Assembly (NCBI GenBank): GCA_031268055.1
Contig: JAIRXY010000260.1
Location: 1-9,448, forward strand
Source: Prevotellaceae bacterium
GTDB lineage: Bacteria > Bacteroidota > Bacteroidia > Bacteroidales > UBA932
Length of the DNA stretch: 9,448 nucleotides
Direction: 5' to 3'
The notes under the pieces were generated by a model that did no database searches, was not told where the DNA came from, and saw only the letters and a list, made by a program, of their open reading frames with translations. Positions 1 through 8,700 of the stretch are shown here, in pieces. Both the position numbers and the translations under genes were made by a program. Position 1 is the stretch's first letter. Every line of letters starts with the position of its first letter.

Positions 1-798
1 GTATAGGCCGCTGCGCTCGAAAATAAAGGAGCCTTCCGTCCACCGCCTGTTTACTTCGTGGGAGGTAACAGAGCGGCTTTCCCACTCCGCCTGCGCGTCG
101 CTCATTTCCGTGGGAGGCGCAAGTAGCAGCCGAGGCTCCCCTACAATGCCGGAAAAGTCCGGCTGTAGCTCTACGCCGTACACCCAGCTCTCTTCGACCT
201 CGCCGTACCAGCCCTGCGTTTTTGCCCAATCGGCAACCTCGCTCTGAACGGGGTGCTTATAGCAGCAGCGAGAATAGTACAAATATACTTTATCATTCTC
301 AAAAAGCAAATTTGCGTCAATAATCGGGTAGCCCGGGTCAAATACGGGGCGGCTGTACATTTCCTTGAAAGGTCCTGTCGGCTTGTCCGCAGCGGCAACG
401 CCAATGCGGAAATTTTCCGCCTCGCCTGTCGGATTCTCCTTCCAGCTGGCGCTAAACCACAGGTAGTATTTTCCATCCCGCTCGTAGATCTCCGGCGCCC
501 AGAAGCAGCCGGCAGCCCACGATTCGTCGGTAGCGCCTTCGTAAACCTGCTCTTCCTCCTGCCAGCAAGCTCCGTCTTCGGAGGAGTAGGCTTTGAATCC
601 GTTCAAATTCTCGGTGGTGCCGTACAGGTAAAATTTCCCGTCGGAGGCTTTCAAAAGAAACGGGTCGCCAAGGGCAACGGGTAGGGGATTTTGATAAGCT
701 ATTTTTTCGCCCGTTTTTACAGGCTTTCTATTGCTGTGGCAAGAGATGATGAAGCAGCTGAAAAGTAAAAAGTACCCAGCTAAGCTTGCATTTTTCAT
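1..798 (-). CDS. GH43 family glycoside hydrolase lipoprotein, C-terminus cut by window edge
   Basis: The frame is open from an ATG at 798 to the first base, giving 266 residues with no stop. The start is followed by a lipoprotein signal: a hydrophobic stretch at residues 6-19 ends in IISC with Cys20 as the likely lipidated residue (Cys15 is an alternative). The mature part is the five-bladed propeller catalytic domain of family GH43. It opens with NPLPVALGDPFLLKASDGKF and shows all three expected acids: Asp45 (general base, in GDPF), Asp161 (pKa modulator, in IIDAN) and Glu255 (general acid, in TEGSF). Blade motifs such as FWAPEIY (99-105) also fit. The last blades lie outside the window. GH43 enzymes of this type are usually alpha-L-arabinofuranosidases or beta-xylosidases that remove terminal sugars; which one cannot be decided here. 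It is the fifth gene of the PUL, 136 nt after the propeller gene. Family call is firm; specificity is inference. Confidence 0.92.
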   Translation of the reverse strand, partial: MKNASLAGYFLLFSCFIISCHSNRKPVKTGEKIAYQNPLPVALGDPFLLKASDGKFYLYGTTENLNGFKAYSSEDGACWQEEEQVYEGATDESWAAGCFWAPEIYERDGKYYLWFSASWKENPTGEAENFRIGVAAADKPTGPFKEMYSRPVFDPGYPIIDANLLFENDKVYLYYSRCCYKHPVQSEVADWAKTQGWYGEVEESWVYGVELQPDFSGIVGEPRLLLAPPTEMSDAQAEWESRSVTSHEVNRRWTEGSFIFERSGLY

Positions 799-853
799 TT
801 TTATCGTTCTATATTATATTATTTTGTTATTCTAACCTCACTGCCTCACATGA

Positions 854-908
854 AAATATGAACTATGAATTTTGAATTAGGGAAACTCAAAATTCATAAT
901 TCATATTT
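854..908 (-). repeat. 22-bp inverted repeat, hairpin in the intercistronic spacer
   Basis: Arms 854-875 and 887-908 are complementary over 22 positions with one exception, around an 11-nt loop at 876-886. The single exception (863/899) is a C-A mismatch on the plus strand but a G-U wobble in the minus-strand mRNA, so the stem is fully paired only in the sense transcript of the PUL. The arms are AT-rich and built from repeats of ATGAATT/AATTCAT, a kind of sequence common between Bacteroidota genes. It sits 27 nt after the stop codon of the T9SS propeller gene and 56 nt before the start of the last GH43 gene. No uninterrupted U-tract follows it, so it looks more like an mRNA-processing, stabilising or partial-attenuation element than a strong terminator. 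This role is inference. Confidence 0.6.
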
Positions 909-934
909 CAAAATTCGCATGCAGCGAGATAAAA

Positions 935-2920
935 CTATTTCACCAGCACTTTTTTTCGGAAAGGAGCAGCATTATTTTTTGTCAGCTCCACGATGTAGAT
1001 TCCTCCTGCGGGCAATTCAACTTCCGTGCTACCCGCAAATGTAGCCGAAACAAGCCTTGTACCGCCGATGGAATAAACTTTCAGCAGCTGAGTACTACCA
1101 TCATTTCCTTCTACTATCAATTTTTTGCCAAAGGTATAAACTTTCGGGGCATAGCTACTTGCTCCATCCACTCCGGTAGGATCATTTCCGCCCTCATCAG
1201 GGTCATTTCCGCCCTCATCAGGGTCATTTCCGCCCTCATCGGGGTCGTTTCCGCCCTCGTCGGGGTCGTTTCCGCCCTCACCGATAGTAAACGTTTTTGG
1301 CTCGGCAAAAGCGCCACCCAAGTAAGCGCCGTTAATGGCCTGTACCGTATACTCATAGGCGCCCTCGGGCAGGTTGTAGAGCTCAAATTGTGTATTTGTA
1401 AATACATTTCCCGCGCGACCTCCGATTTTGCGCCATCCGTTCTTTTCGCCGCCAACTACCGCCATCGGATTGTAGAGCCATTTGCCGGTAGTAGTATTTT
1501 TTAGGGCAAGGTTGTAGGTAACGCCGTTGTTGCTCTCGGGGGCTATCCATGAAAAAGTTACTACAACTTCGCCTTCGCTTGACTCTACCTTGACGTTCAA
1601 ACCGGTGGGCGCTGCAGGAAGTACGGATGCAGCTGTCGATTGATTGACCATGTAGCCTGCTGCGCGCTTGTTCAACGGCGCACCGCAGAAGCCGTTGAGG
1701 AGCAATTCAACTTTGTTGTCGCCGTTGAGGTCGGCTGTCAAGAGTCCCTGCTCCGATGCACCCTGAATGTAGGTGTCGCTCAACGGGCTTCTGGTAAAAG
1801 TGAATTGAGACGGGTCGTCGCCGAGGAAAAGCGCAATTTCCTGTCTTTTTGCCGTTTCGTTCCATCCGCCGGTAAAGAAATCAAGCTTGCCGTCGTTGTC
1901 CCAGTCCACGATTACGCTGCCATTTCCAAAGCTACCCTGTCGTGCAATTTCTTGCTCCCAGCGTTTTTCTATGGAGCTTCCATTCAGGTTTGCAAAAACA
2001 CGCCACATGCGGTCGTTGTCTTCACCCGAATTAAGATAGCCATCGCCGTGCAGCAACATATCAGGGAAGCCATCGCCATTGATGTCGCCCCACGAAGACG
2101 CACCATTTCCTTTTTTGTAGGGCACCACAGCGCCTGCAAACTGCAACAGGTTTCCGAAGCCATCGTTTTTAAACAGGTAGGAAAAACGCCGAGTTTGTTC
2201 CTCTCCATCTACTGTTGCATTTTCTGCGTTGATGTCGGCGGCGTTGATCCACATATCGGGATAGCCGTCTTTGTTGAAATCTACCACTGTTACTTCCGGC
2301 TCCACAAATTTATAGGGAATAGGGTCGCCAACAGCTGCGCCATAGCGCTGAGTCGTCTTAATGGCGTCGGCAACAGGAGTAAAGCTGCCATCGGCTTGCT
2401 GGAAGTAAATCACGCAATTTCCCGGGTCGTTACCAAAGAAATAGTAGTCGAGCAGCCCGTTCAGGTCAAAATCCGCAAATCCGCAGGAGGTAATCGTATT
2501 CGCTTTCAGGACAGGATAGCTGCTGGTGTCTGCCAGCGTAAAATTACCGCTGCCGTCGTTGAGCGCAATGCCTGCTTTTACATCGTTAGTGCAGCCCCAG
2601 CCGGCAAAAATAACATCCAAGTCGCCGTCGCCGTCAATATCGCCGAAGTGAATATTGCCGCCGCGCCCTGCCGTAATCACGCGCTCGCCATCCTGCGCGG
2701 TGAAGCTGCCTGTACCATCATTGATCAGGATAGCGCCAACCTCCAAATTGTCTGCGTCTTTGTCGCCGCTTACAATCACGTCCAGATCTCCGTCATTGTC
2801 AATATCGCCCGCGGCGAAAACGCCCTTCCAGATTTCAACGTTGAAATCTACAAACTGCGCTTGTAGCGTACCAAACGCTCCTAAAAGTACCGATAAAATA
2901 AAAATCCGTTTCATAAGCAT
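935..2920 (-). CDS. T9SS-exported FG-GAP/VCBS seven-motif beta-propeller protein with Fn3-like domain
   Basis: This 661-residue protein begins with a Sec signal peptide (residues 1-22, ending LQAQ, no lipobox). Residues 35-410 carry seven FG-GAP/VCBS calcium-loop motifs of the DxDxDGxxD type at 39-47, 94-102, 150-158, 214-222, 279-287, 339-347 and 397-405. The last is degenerate (DLNGDNKVE). Seven such motifs suggest a seven-bladed integrin-like propeller. Residues 434-546 look like a fibronectin type III domain, 548-582 are five EGGNDPD-type repeats, and about 590-661 form a type A T9SS sorting domain with the conserved GGIYIVEL near the end and a basic tail (RKKVLVK). The protein should cross the outer membrane by T9SS and be anchored or released at the surface. 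No catalytic motif is visible, so binding of glycan or protein is the likely role. The ATG at 2914 is an equally good start (MKRIFIL), giving 659 residues. It lies 76 nt after the arabinanase gene, within the PUL. Confidence 0.9.
   Translation of the reverse strand: MLMKRIFILSVLLGAFGTLQAQFVDFNVEIWKGVFAAGDIDNDGDLDVIVSGDKDADNLEVGAILINDGTGSFTAQDGERVITAGRGGNIHFGDIDGDGDLDVIFAGWGCTNDVKAGIALNDGSGNFTLADTSSYPVLKANTITSCGFADFDLNGLLDYYFFGNDPGNCVIYFQQADGSFTPVADAIKTTQRYGAAVGDPIPYKFVEPEVTVVDFNKDGYPDMWINAADINAENATVDGEEQTRRFSYLFKNDGFGNLLQFAGAVVPYKKGNGASSWGDINGDGFPDMLLHGDGYLNSGEDNDRMWRVFANLNGSSIEKRWEQEIARQGSFGNGSVIVDWDNDGKLDFFTGGWNETAKRQEIALFLGDDPSQFTFTRSPLSDTYIQGASEQGLLTADLNGDNKVELLLNGFCGAPLNKRAAGYMVNQSTAASVLPAAPTGLNVKVESSEGEVVVTFSWIAPESNNGVTYNLALKNTTTGKWLYNPMAVVGGEKNGWRKIGGRAGNVFTNTQFELYNLPEGAYEYTVQAINGAYLGGAFAEPKTFTIGEGGNDPDEGGNDPDEGGNDPDEGGNDPDEGGNDPTGVDGASSYAPKVYTFGKKLIVEGNDGSTQLLKVYSIGGTRLVSATFAGSTEVELPAGGIYIVELTKNNAAPFRKKVLVK
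1179..1283 (-). repeat. Five tandem 21-bp repeats encoding an acidic EGGNDPD linker
   Basis: Five consecutive 21-bp units start at 1179, 1200, 1221, 1242 and 1263. They differ at only a few positions, mostly synonymous. In the minus-strand frame they encode residues 548-582 of the propeller protein, five copies of EGGNDPD with the last ending in T. They form a flexible acidic linker between the Fn3-like domain and the T9SS sorting domain. Because the unit is a multiple of three, gain or loss of copies would change linker length by seven residues without a frameshift. Confidence 0.95.
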
Positions 2921-2930
2921 AAAAAATTAA

Positions 2931-2972
2931 AAGGTGAATAAAAAAAATAAAAAGTGAATAAAAAGCGAATAA
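2931..2972. repeat. Low-complexity imperfect repeats in the spacer between GH43 and propeller genes
   Basis: The 76-nt spacer contains three variants of AAGGTGAATAA: AAGGTGAATAA at 2931, AAAGTGAATAA at 2951 and AAAGCGAATAA at 2962, in A-rich sequence. Read on the coding strand this is a T-rich leader just before the propeller start. I see no promoter box and no strong hairpin here, so the upstream transcript probably continues through. Confidence 0.45.
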
Positions 2973-2996
2973 CAGGTTATTTTACAGAGTTCAAAG

Positions 2997-4103
2997 TCAT
3001 TCAAAGTAGGGCGCCGTTTTCCGCGTCGAGCTTGGCGTTCCGTTTTCGATGGCAGGCCATCCGTCGTTACCCCAGATAATCTCGTCCATCATCAGCGGGC
3101 GGCGGGTAGCGCCATTCGGATTATTCATCAGCCAGGGGTCGCTGAAAGAAATAGCGTGGTAAAGGATGAAGTAGCGCCCACGGTCGTCGCGAACTATTTC
3201 GGCGTTGTGCCCGGGGCCTACCCAGCCAACGGCGGAGCTGCCTTGTAGAAAGGGCGTTCCCTCCTGCCCGTTGTCGATGATATCCTTTCCGTCTTTTGTT
3301 TTGTACGGGCCTCTAATGTTATCGGCAACCGCTACCGACAAGCGATACTGGCTGTTGGGTCCTTCGCAGCAATTCCCGTTCGACCCAAAATACCAAAACT
3401 TACCGTCTTTAGGGTAAATGTAAGTACCTTCAAAACCATTTCCGGCAATCTTGAACTTTTCCCCCGTGAGCGTTTTCATATCGGAGGAGATTTCCTGCCC
3501 CCAAATTCCGGCATAGCTTCCCCAGAACAGGTAGGAATGCTTAGTTCGTCCGCTACCAATCTGAATGTAAAATTGGTCAATGCTATTTGGCACTCCGCTT
3601 GATTGCGCATCCAGCACTTTTCCCATATCCTCAAACGGTCCGTATGGATACTGAGACCTTGCTACGCCAACGCCCGGGTTTGAGTCTCCCCACTTGGAGT
3701 TGCTGTAGTACAGATAGTAAAATCCGTTGTCGGTATTGAGAACAATCTGCGGCGCCCAGATACCACCATCGTGCCAGCTGGGCTTGGAAGCCTGCGTAAA
3801 AGCGTCTGCTACATATTCCCACTTTACCAGATTTTTGGAGCGAACAATCGGCGTTATGCGCTCAATACCCTGCGCCCATGTATTTTGGGTGCCGTAGGCG
3901 TAAAACCAGCCATCGGAAGCCCTGACGAAGGATGGGTCGGCCAAGTCTGGCTCAAATAGGGGATTTTGGTACAAGGTATCGGCGGCTGTTGGAGGGTCGG
4001 TCCAGTACAGGTCGCCATCACCGTTTTTGTTGCTACATGCCACTACCATCAGGAGTAAAAGAGCAGGCAAAGGGCATAAACTTGTCAAAATTATTTTTCT
4101 CAT
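2997..4103 (-). CDS. GH43 lipoprotein, endo-1,5-alpha-L-arabinanase type
   Basis: The gene encodes 368 residues with a lipoprotein signal: hydrophobic residues 11-22 end in VVAC, with Cys23 lipidated, so the enzyme probably sits on the outer membrane. The whole mature chain is a GH43 propeller. The general base is Asp56 (LADPSF), the pKa modulator Asp176 (NSID) and the general acid Glu225 (GFEGTYIY). The stretches FWGSYAGIWG (193-202), NCCEGPNSQYRLSVAVADNI (244-263) and GPGHN (296-300) are typical of arabinan endo-1,5-alpha-L-arabinosidases. His299 is at the place of the conserved active-site histidine. The residue after Asp176 is Gln where many arabinanases have Pro. Expected activity is cleavage of alpha-1,5-arabinan into oligosaccharides for the SusCD pair next door. 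It starts 33 nt after the susD stop. Family is certain, arabinan specificity is a good but untested inference, and debranching GH43 subfamilies remain possible. Confidence 0.93.
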   Translation of the reverse strand: MRKIILTSLCPLPALLLLMVVACSNKNGDGDLYWTDPPTAADTLYQNPLFEPDLADPSFVRASDGWFYAYGTQNTWAQGIERITPIVRSKNLVKWEYVADAFTQASKPSWHDGGIWAPQIVLNTDNGFYYLYYSNSKWGDSNPGVGVARSQYPYGPFEDMGKVLDAQSSGVPNSIDQFYIQIGSGRTKHSYLFWGSYAGIWGQEISSDMKTLTGEKFKIAGNGFEGTYIYPKDGKFWYFGSNGNCCEGPNSQYRLSVAVADNIRGPYKTKDGKDIIDNGQEGTPFLQGSSAVGWVGPGHNAEIVRDDRGRYFILYHAISFSDPWLMNNPNGATRRPLMMDEIIWGNDGWPAIENGTPSSTRKTAPYFE

Positions 4104-4136
4104 AAATTCTATTTTTTTTAAATTTCAGCTATTCAA

Positions 4137-5678
4137 CTATCTGTATCCCGGATTTTGCTCCAGCCCGGGTACTAAGTAGATATCTCTTAAAGGAATGGGA
4201 AATCGATTATTTTTTCCGATAACGAAATTTTCAAATTCGCTGTCGCGGCTTTTGAGGTATGAGATATTTTCTTCGGTATCAAACATACCCCAGCGTTCGA
4301 GGTCGAGCCAGCGCCATCCTTCGCTCGATAGCTCGCACACGCGCTCGTGCATAAGCTGGCGGCGCATCTTTTCCTTGTCGTTGCCAATACCCACAAAGAC
4401 CGTTGAATTTTCGAGCTTCGGCAAATCAACGCTCGGACGCTCGCGCACCTTGTTTATCCACTCGTAAGCGTCTGCCGTGCGGTCGAGCTCGTTCAATGCC
4501 TCGGCGTACATCAGGTAGATATCGGCCAACCGCACAATGCGCAGGTTGATACCGTTATCCTCGTGCGATTCGGCGGTTTTTGTATCCCAATTCGTATATT
4601 TTTTCCAGTGCACCTTTGACTGGTTCAACCCCCACTGTACCCATGTTTTACCATAAAATACCTCACTCGGAGCAGAGGCGTCGTAGTAAAACAAGGTCTG
4701 CTTCAAGCGCGGGTCGGTTTGTCCGGCCTTTGTGGGTTCCTTCTCCAAATCGGTTTTTACGATATTGCCGGCCGTAGCGTCATCCCATGAGCAGCCTGTG
4801 GCAGGCAAGCCGAAAAATTTCCCCCGCTCATGGCTCAGCTGCTCCACGCCGTTGATGGGGCCGGACATAAACTGTACTTCAAACAGCGATTCTTCGTTGT
4901 TTTCGTAAGCTTCGGTAAAATTATCTCGGTATTCATTGCGGAGATTGTAAATGCCCAAGCCAAAAATCTCCTCGCATCTGGTTTTTACCCTGTCCCATTC
5001 ATGCAGCTGCGCCGACGCCTTTACGTCCATTCCAAGCGCCGCCCCTTTGGTAATTCGCCCCACGTCGGCGGCATTTTCCCACTGCACGGGCAGGAGCTTG
5101 GAGGCCTCGTAAAAATCTGCCTGCGCCTGACGGTAAATATCCGGCTGCTCGTGAATTGCCGGCGTTTCTTCCGCCTCGGCGCTCAGCGTAATACCGCCGC
5201 GCCCATACACGCCTGCAATGTTGAACAGCCCTATGCCCCGCAAAAAGGTTGCCTGCCCAATAGCATAGCTGCGCTGGGTATCGTCCATTTCAATTTTTGG
5301 CGCGTTGTCCAGCACCTGATTTGCCCAAAAAATGCCCTTGTACAAATCCAACCACGTAAATATCACTGCATCACGCGTATAGTCGCTAATCAGAAAGTTG
5401 GAGTAGGTTTGAAGCGCAGGGTCAGGCGAAGCGCAGTAACCCTCGTCGGAGCGCGAGATGTACAGAAAATGCAGCCAGCGGCGGTACGCGCCGTTGAAGC
5501 GCAAAGCGCGGTAGCTGGCATTCAGGCCTGCCGATAAATCGCTTTCCGTTTTCCAGAAATTCGTGGTATCCATTTCATTCGGATTTTTCTGGTCTAAAAT
5601 ATCTTCGCAGGATACAAAAACCTGCACCACCATGAATGTGATGAACAGATAAGCAAGATTTTTTATTTTGATTTTCAT
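4137..5678 (-). CDS. SusD/RagB-like outer-membrane glycan-binding lipoprotein
   Basis: I place the start at the ATG at 5678 (513 residues). The frame also has an ATG at 5723, but that one overlaps the susC end and lacks a signal-like start, while the chosen start begins MKIKIKNLAYLF. The lipobox FVSC puts the lipidated Cys at residue 24, followed by acidic EDILD, as in surface-exposed Bacteroidota lipoproteins. The body has SusD features: NPNEMDTTNFWKTESDL near the start, a helical TPR-like core, RLADIYLMYAEALNELD, WINKVRERPSVDLP, a LMHERVCELSSEGWRWLDLER segment, and the family ending FPIPLRDIYLVPGLEQNPGY. SusD caps the SusC pore and delivers oligosaccharide to it. It lies 22 nt after the SusC stop, so the two are surely cotranscribed. 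Substrate is not readable from SusD itself; the adjacent GH43 genes point to arabinan. Confidence 0.96.
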   Translation of the reverse strand: MKIKIKNLAYLFITFMVVQVFVSCEDILDQKNPNEMDTTNFWKTESDLSAGLNASYRALRFNGAYRRWLHFLYISRSDEGYCASPDPALQTYSNFLISDYTRDAVIFTWLDLYKGIFWANQVLDNAPKIEMDDTQRSYAIGQATFLRGIGLFNIAGVYGRGGITLSAEAEETPAIHEQPDIYRQAQADFYEASKLLPVQWENAADVGRITKGAALGMDVKASAQLHEWDRVKTRCEEIFGLGIYNLRNEYRDNFTEAYENNEESLFEVQFMSGPINGVEQLSHERGKFFGLPATGCSWDDATAGNIVKTDLEKEPTKAGQTDPRLKQTLFYYDASAPSEVFYGKTWVQWGLNQSKVHWKKYTNWDTKTAESHEDNGINLRIVRLADIYLMYAEALNELDRTADAYEWINKVRERPSVDLPKLENSTVFVGIGNDKEKMRRQLMHERVCELSSEGWRWLDLERWGMFDTEENISYLKSRDSEFENFVIGKNNRFPIPLRDIYLVPGLEQNPGYR

Positions 5679-5700
5679 AGCCTTATTTCTAAAAAAAGTT

Positions 5701-8700
5701 TTAAAATGATACCTGCAATCCACAAGTTATTACCCTTACCGGCGGATAATGTCCGTCATCGTAGCCCTTGGCGTAAATGCTGCCGCCCGAAATTTCGGGG
5801 TCAAGGCCCGAATATTGGGTAAGCGTGAAAAGATTTTGCGCCCCCACGTACACGCGTAATTTTTCTACCGTTTTCGTTTTTTTCAAAAAATGAGCAGGCA
5901 CGGTGTAGCCCAGCTGAATGTTTTTTAGGCGCAGGTAGTCGCCACGCTCTATCCAGCGGTCGGTGGTAGTAAGCACATTGTCGGTTGTACCCATGTAGGG
6001 GCGAGGCGTGGTGTTTGAGGTACCTTCGCCGTGCCAAGGGTTTAACCCTTTCGGCAAGTTGGAGGTCTCGTCCATTCGCTCCAGCCAAAATTTTGTATTG
6101 TTGAAAATGGAGTTGCCATAAACCCCGTAGAAGAACAGGTTGAGGTCAAAACCTTTGTATTCGCAGCTAAAGTTCAAGCCTGCCTCAAATTTTGGAAACG
6201 GGCTGCCCACAAAATCGCGGTCGGTTTCGGTGGAAATTACGCCGTCGCCGTCCAAATCCTTGTAGCGAATATCGCCCGGCTGCGCATTGGGCTGTATCAG
6301 CTTGGTTGTTTCCTGTCCGGTTATAGGGTCAACAATTACTTTTGAATGTGCGTATACCTCGTCCCAATTTTGAAAAATACCGTCCGTGCGAAGCACGTAG
6401 AAATCACCCAGCGAGCGCCCCAGGGCAGAATAGCTGGACAAGCCGATACCGTCATAGTAGTACTCATCGCCGTCCAAAACCAGCACTTTGTTGCTGGTAT
6501 GCGTTACGTTTATCGCCACATCGTATTTAAACGCCTGCTTGGTCTCGCGCCAGCCAACCTGCACCTCAACACCCTTATTGTTGATTTTACCGTAGTTTAT
6601 CCACGGGTTAACGTCCACGCCCTTCATCCACGACTGTGCTTTTTGTATCAGCAAGTCGTACAGGCGAGCGTCGAAGTAGTCAACAGAGCCGTACAGCTTA
6701 TGGTTGAGCAGCGTAAAGTCCAACCCAAAGTTATAGGTCTCGCGCGTTTCCCAGCGCAGGCTGTTGTTGGCCAAACCTGTCTGAATCAAGCCTGTATAGA
6801 TTCTGGGGTCGGAACCGTAGATACCCACCCTGTCGCCCTGAGCAATGTAGGTGGCAAACCTATAGGGAGGAACGGCGTCTTGGTTGCCCGCTTTTCCGTA
6901 GCTTAGGCGCAGCTTCATATCGTTCAACCATGAAGCAGATTTCATAAATTCTTCTCCGCTAATGCGCCATCCCAGCGATACGCCGGGGAAAACGCCCGCA
7001 CGGTAGCTCTCGCCAAAGAGCGAGGTGGCGTCGCGGCGCACATTGAGCTGCAATAGGTAGCGGTCGGCATAATTGTAGTTGATACGCCCTATAACAGAGG
7101 TCATTGCAACCTCCTCATTGGAGCCGCCAACGGCGGGAGCAAAGCCTTCTTCTTTCGATACGCGGTCGAGCACCCAAAAATCTTCCTGCGTCAGGTTGTA
7201 ACCGCGGACGCTGCTGCCGCGTCTTTCCCTTAGCTGTGCCGTATAGCCAACCAAAGCATCGAAGTGGTGGTTGCCAACGCTTTTTTTGTAAAATGCGGTA
7301 TTTTCCCATAGCCAGCTCTGCATAGCGCCGTTACCTTCATCGAGCTCGTCGTCGTACTGGCTGGTGGACAAGTAGCGAAGCTGCTTATGAACAGTTTTGG
7401 ATTTGTCAAACCAGTCAAAATACTCAATGCCCACGTTAGATTTCAGCTGTAAGCCCTCTATCGGCTCAAGCTGTACGAATGCAGAGCCTATAATGCGGAG
7501 ATTGTATTGCCTGCTGTCATTGGTTTCCTGTAATCCAATGGGGTTTGTGCCGTAAGTTTGGTAGGCGGCGCTACCGTAACCGTATTCTTCGGGGTTATCA
7601 GGGTTGCGCACAGGAATAGTGGGCGGCATCCGCGCCAAGTCAATGAAAGGAGAGCCTTGCAGCGTTTTGGTATCCGAGTAGCCAACCATCAGGTTTTCGC
7701 CAACGGTAAAAATGCCCTTTTTCGCCTCCGTGTTGCTGCGCACGGTCAAGCGTTTGTGGTAAGGGCCAACCACCGTACCATCTTCATCGTACATGTCGAA
7801 CGAAAACATATAGCTCCCGTTCTTATTGCCGCCCGACACGTTGAGGTTGTAGTCCTTTGTAATACCTGTTTTGTAAAGCTCGTCCTGCCAGTCGGTGTTG
7901 ATCAGCTTTTGCCCCTGCTCCGGCTCGCCGGGCCACTCTTTCGCGGCATTCTCATAGGCCAAGCGGTTGATGCGCAAAAATTCAAGGCTGTTCATCATTT
8001 CGTAGCGTTTGGCAATCTGCGAGACGCCTATTGTGCCGTTAAAGCTGATTTTCGTTGCACCATCGCCGCCTCTCTTGGTAGTAATAAGAATAACGCCGTT
8101 TGCGCCGCGTGCACCGTAGAGCGCTGTTGCAGAAGCGTCCTTCAATACCTGAATGCTTTCTACATCGTTCATGTTGAACTCCCGCTGCGAACTTTCAAGT
8201 ATCATTCCATCAATTACGTAGAGTGGCGAAACGCTGTTAAAGGAGCCAATGCCGCGCACTACAATATCTGCGTTCGACCCCGGGTTACCGTTTGAGGTAA
8301 CGTGCACCCCTGTCGCCAAGCCCTGCAATGCCTGCCCAACGCCGGGAAGCAGCTGTTTTTCGATGGCTTTGACGTCTACCACCGAAATAGCGCCGGTAAT
8401 CTCCTTTTTACGCTGCGTGCCGTAAGCAACAACAACGACTTCTTCGAGGTTCTCGGCGCTTTCGCGAAGCGTTACGTCGATTACCCGCTGCGCGCCAACA
8501 GCTATTTCCTGCGGCTCAAATCCCAAATAGCTAAACACAAGCGTAGCATTTTCATCCGGCGTAACGATAGCGTAGTACCCATTAAAATCGCTGAGAGCTC
8601 CTACCGATGAGCCTTTAAGCGATACTGTCACCCCCGGTAAGGGCGAACTTCGGCTGTCGGTCACTTGTCCTTCTACTTTTACTTCTGCTTGTGCAGAGAA

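Noticed and set aside
253..684. 143-codon plus-strand ORF and 101-codon minus-strand ORF (171-476)
   Set aside because: Both overlap the partial GH43 gene, whose frame shows all three catalytic acids and a lipoprotein signal.
1179..1283. CRISPR-like array
   Set aside because: The 21-bp units are directly adjacent with no unique spacers and lie in frame inside a gene.
1640..2866. 408-codon plus-strand ORF
   Set aside because: It lies fully antisense to the propeller gene, whose FG-GAP motifs, signal peptide and T9SS domain are unmistakable; a shadow of codon bias.
2971..2983. Small inverted repeat AATAAC/GTTATT as terminator after the arabinanase gene
   Set aside because: The stem is six AT-rich pairs around a two-base gap and no hairpin of useful stability or U-tract is evident.
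4830..5537. 235-codon plus-strand ORF
   Set aside because: Antisense to the SusD gene; a shadow of its codon use.
5679..5723. Upstream ATG at 5723 as the SusD start
   Set aside because: It would overlap the SusC end by 23 nt and put 15 charged/aromatic residues before the signal peptide; the ATG at 5678 starts a normal lipoprotein signal.
7558..8295. 245-codon plus-strand ORF
   Set aside because: Antisense to the SusC plug and barrel; no start context and no recognisable motif.
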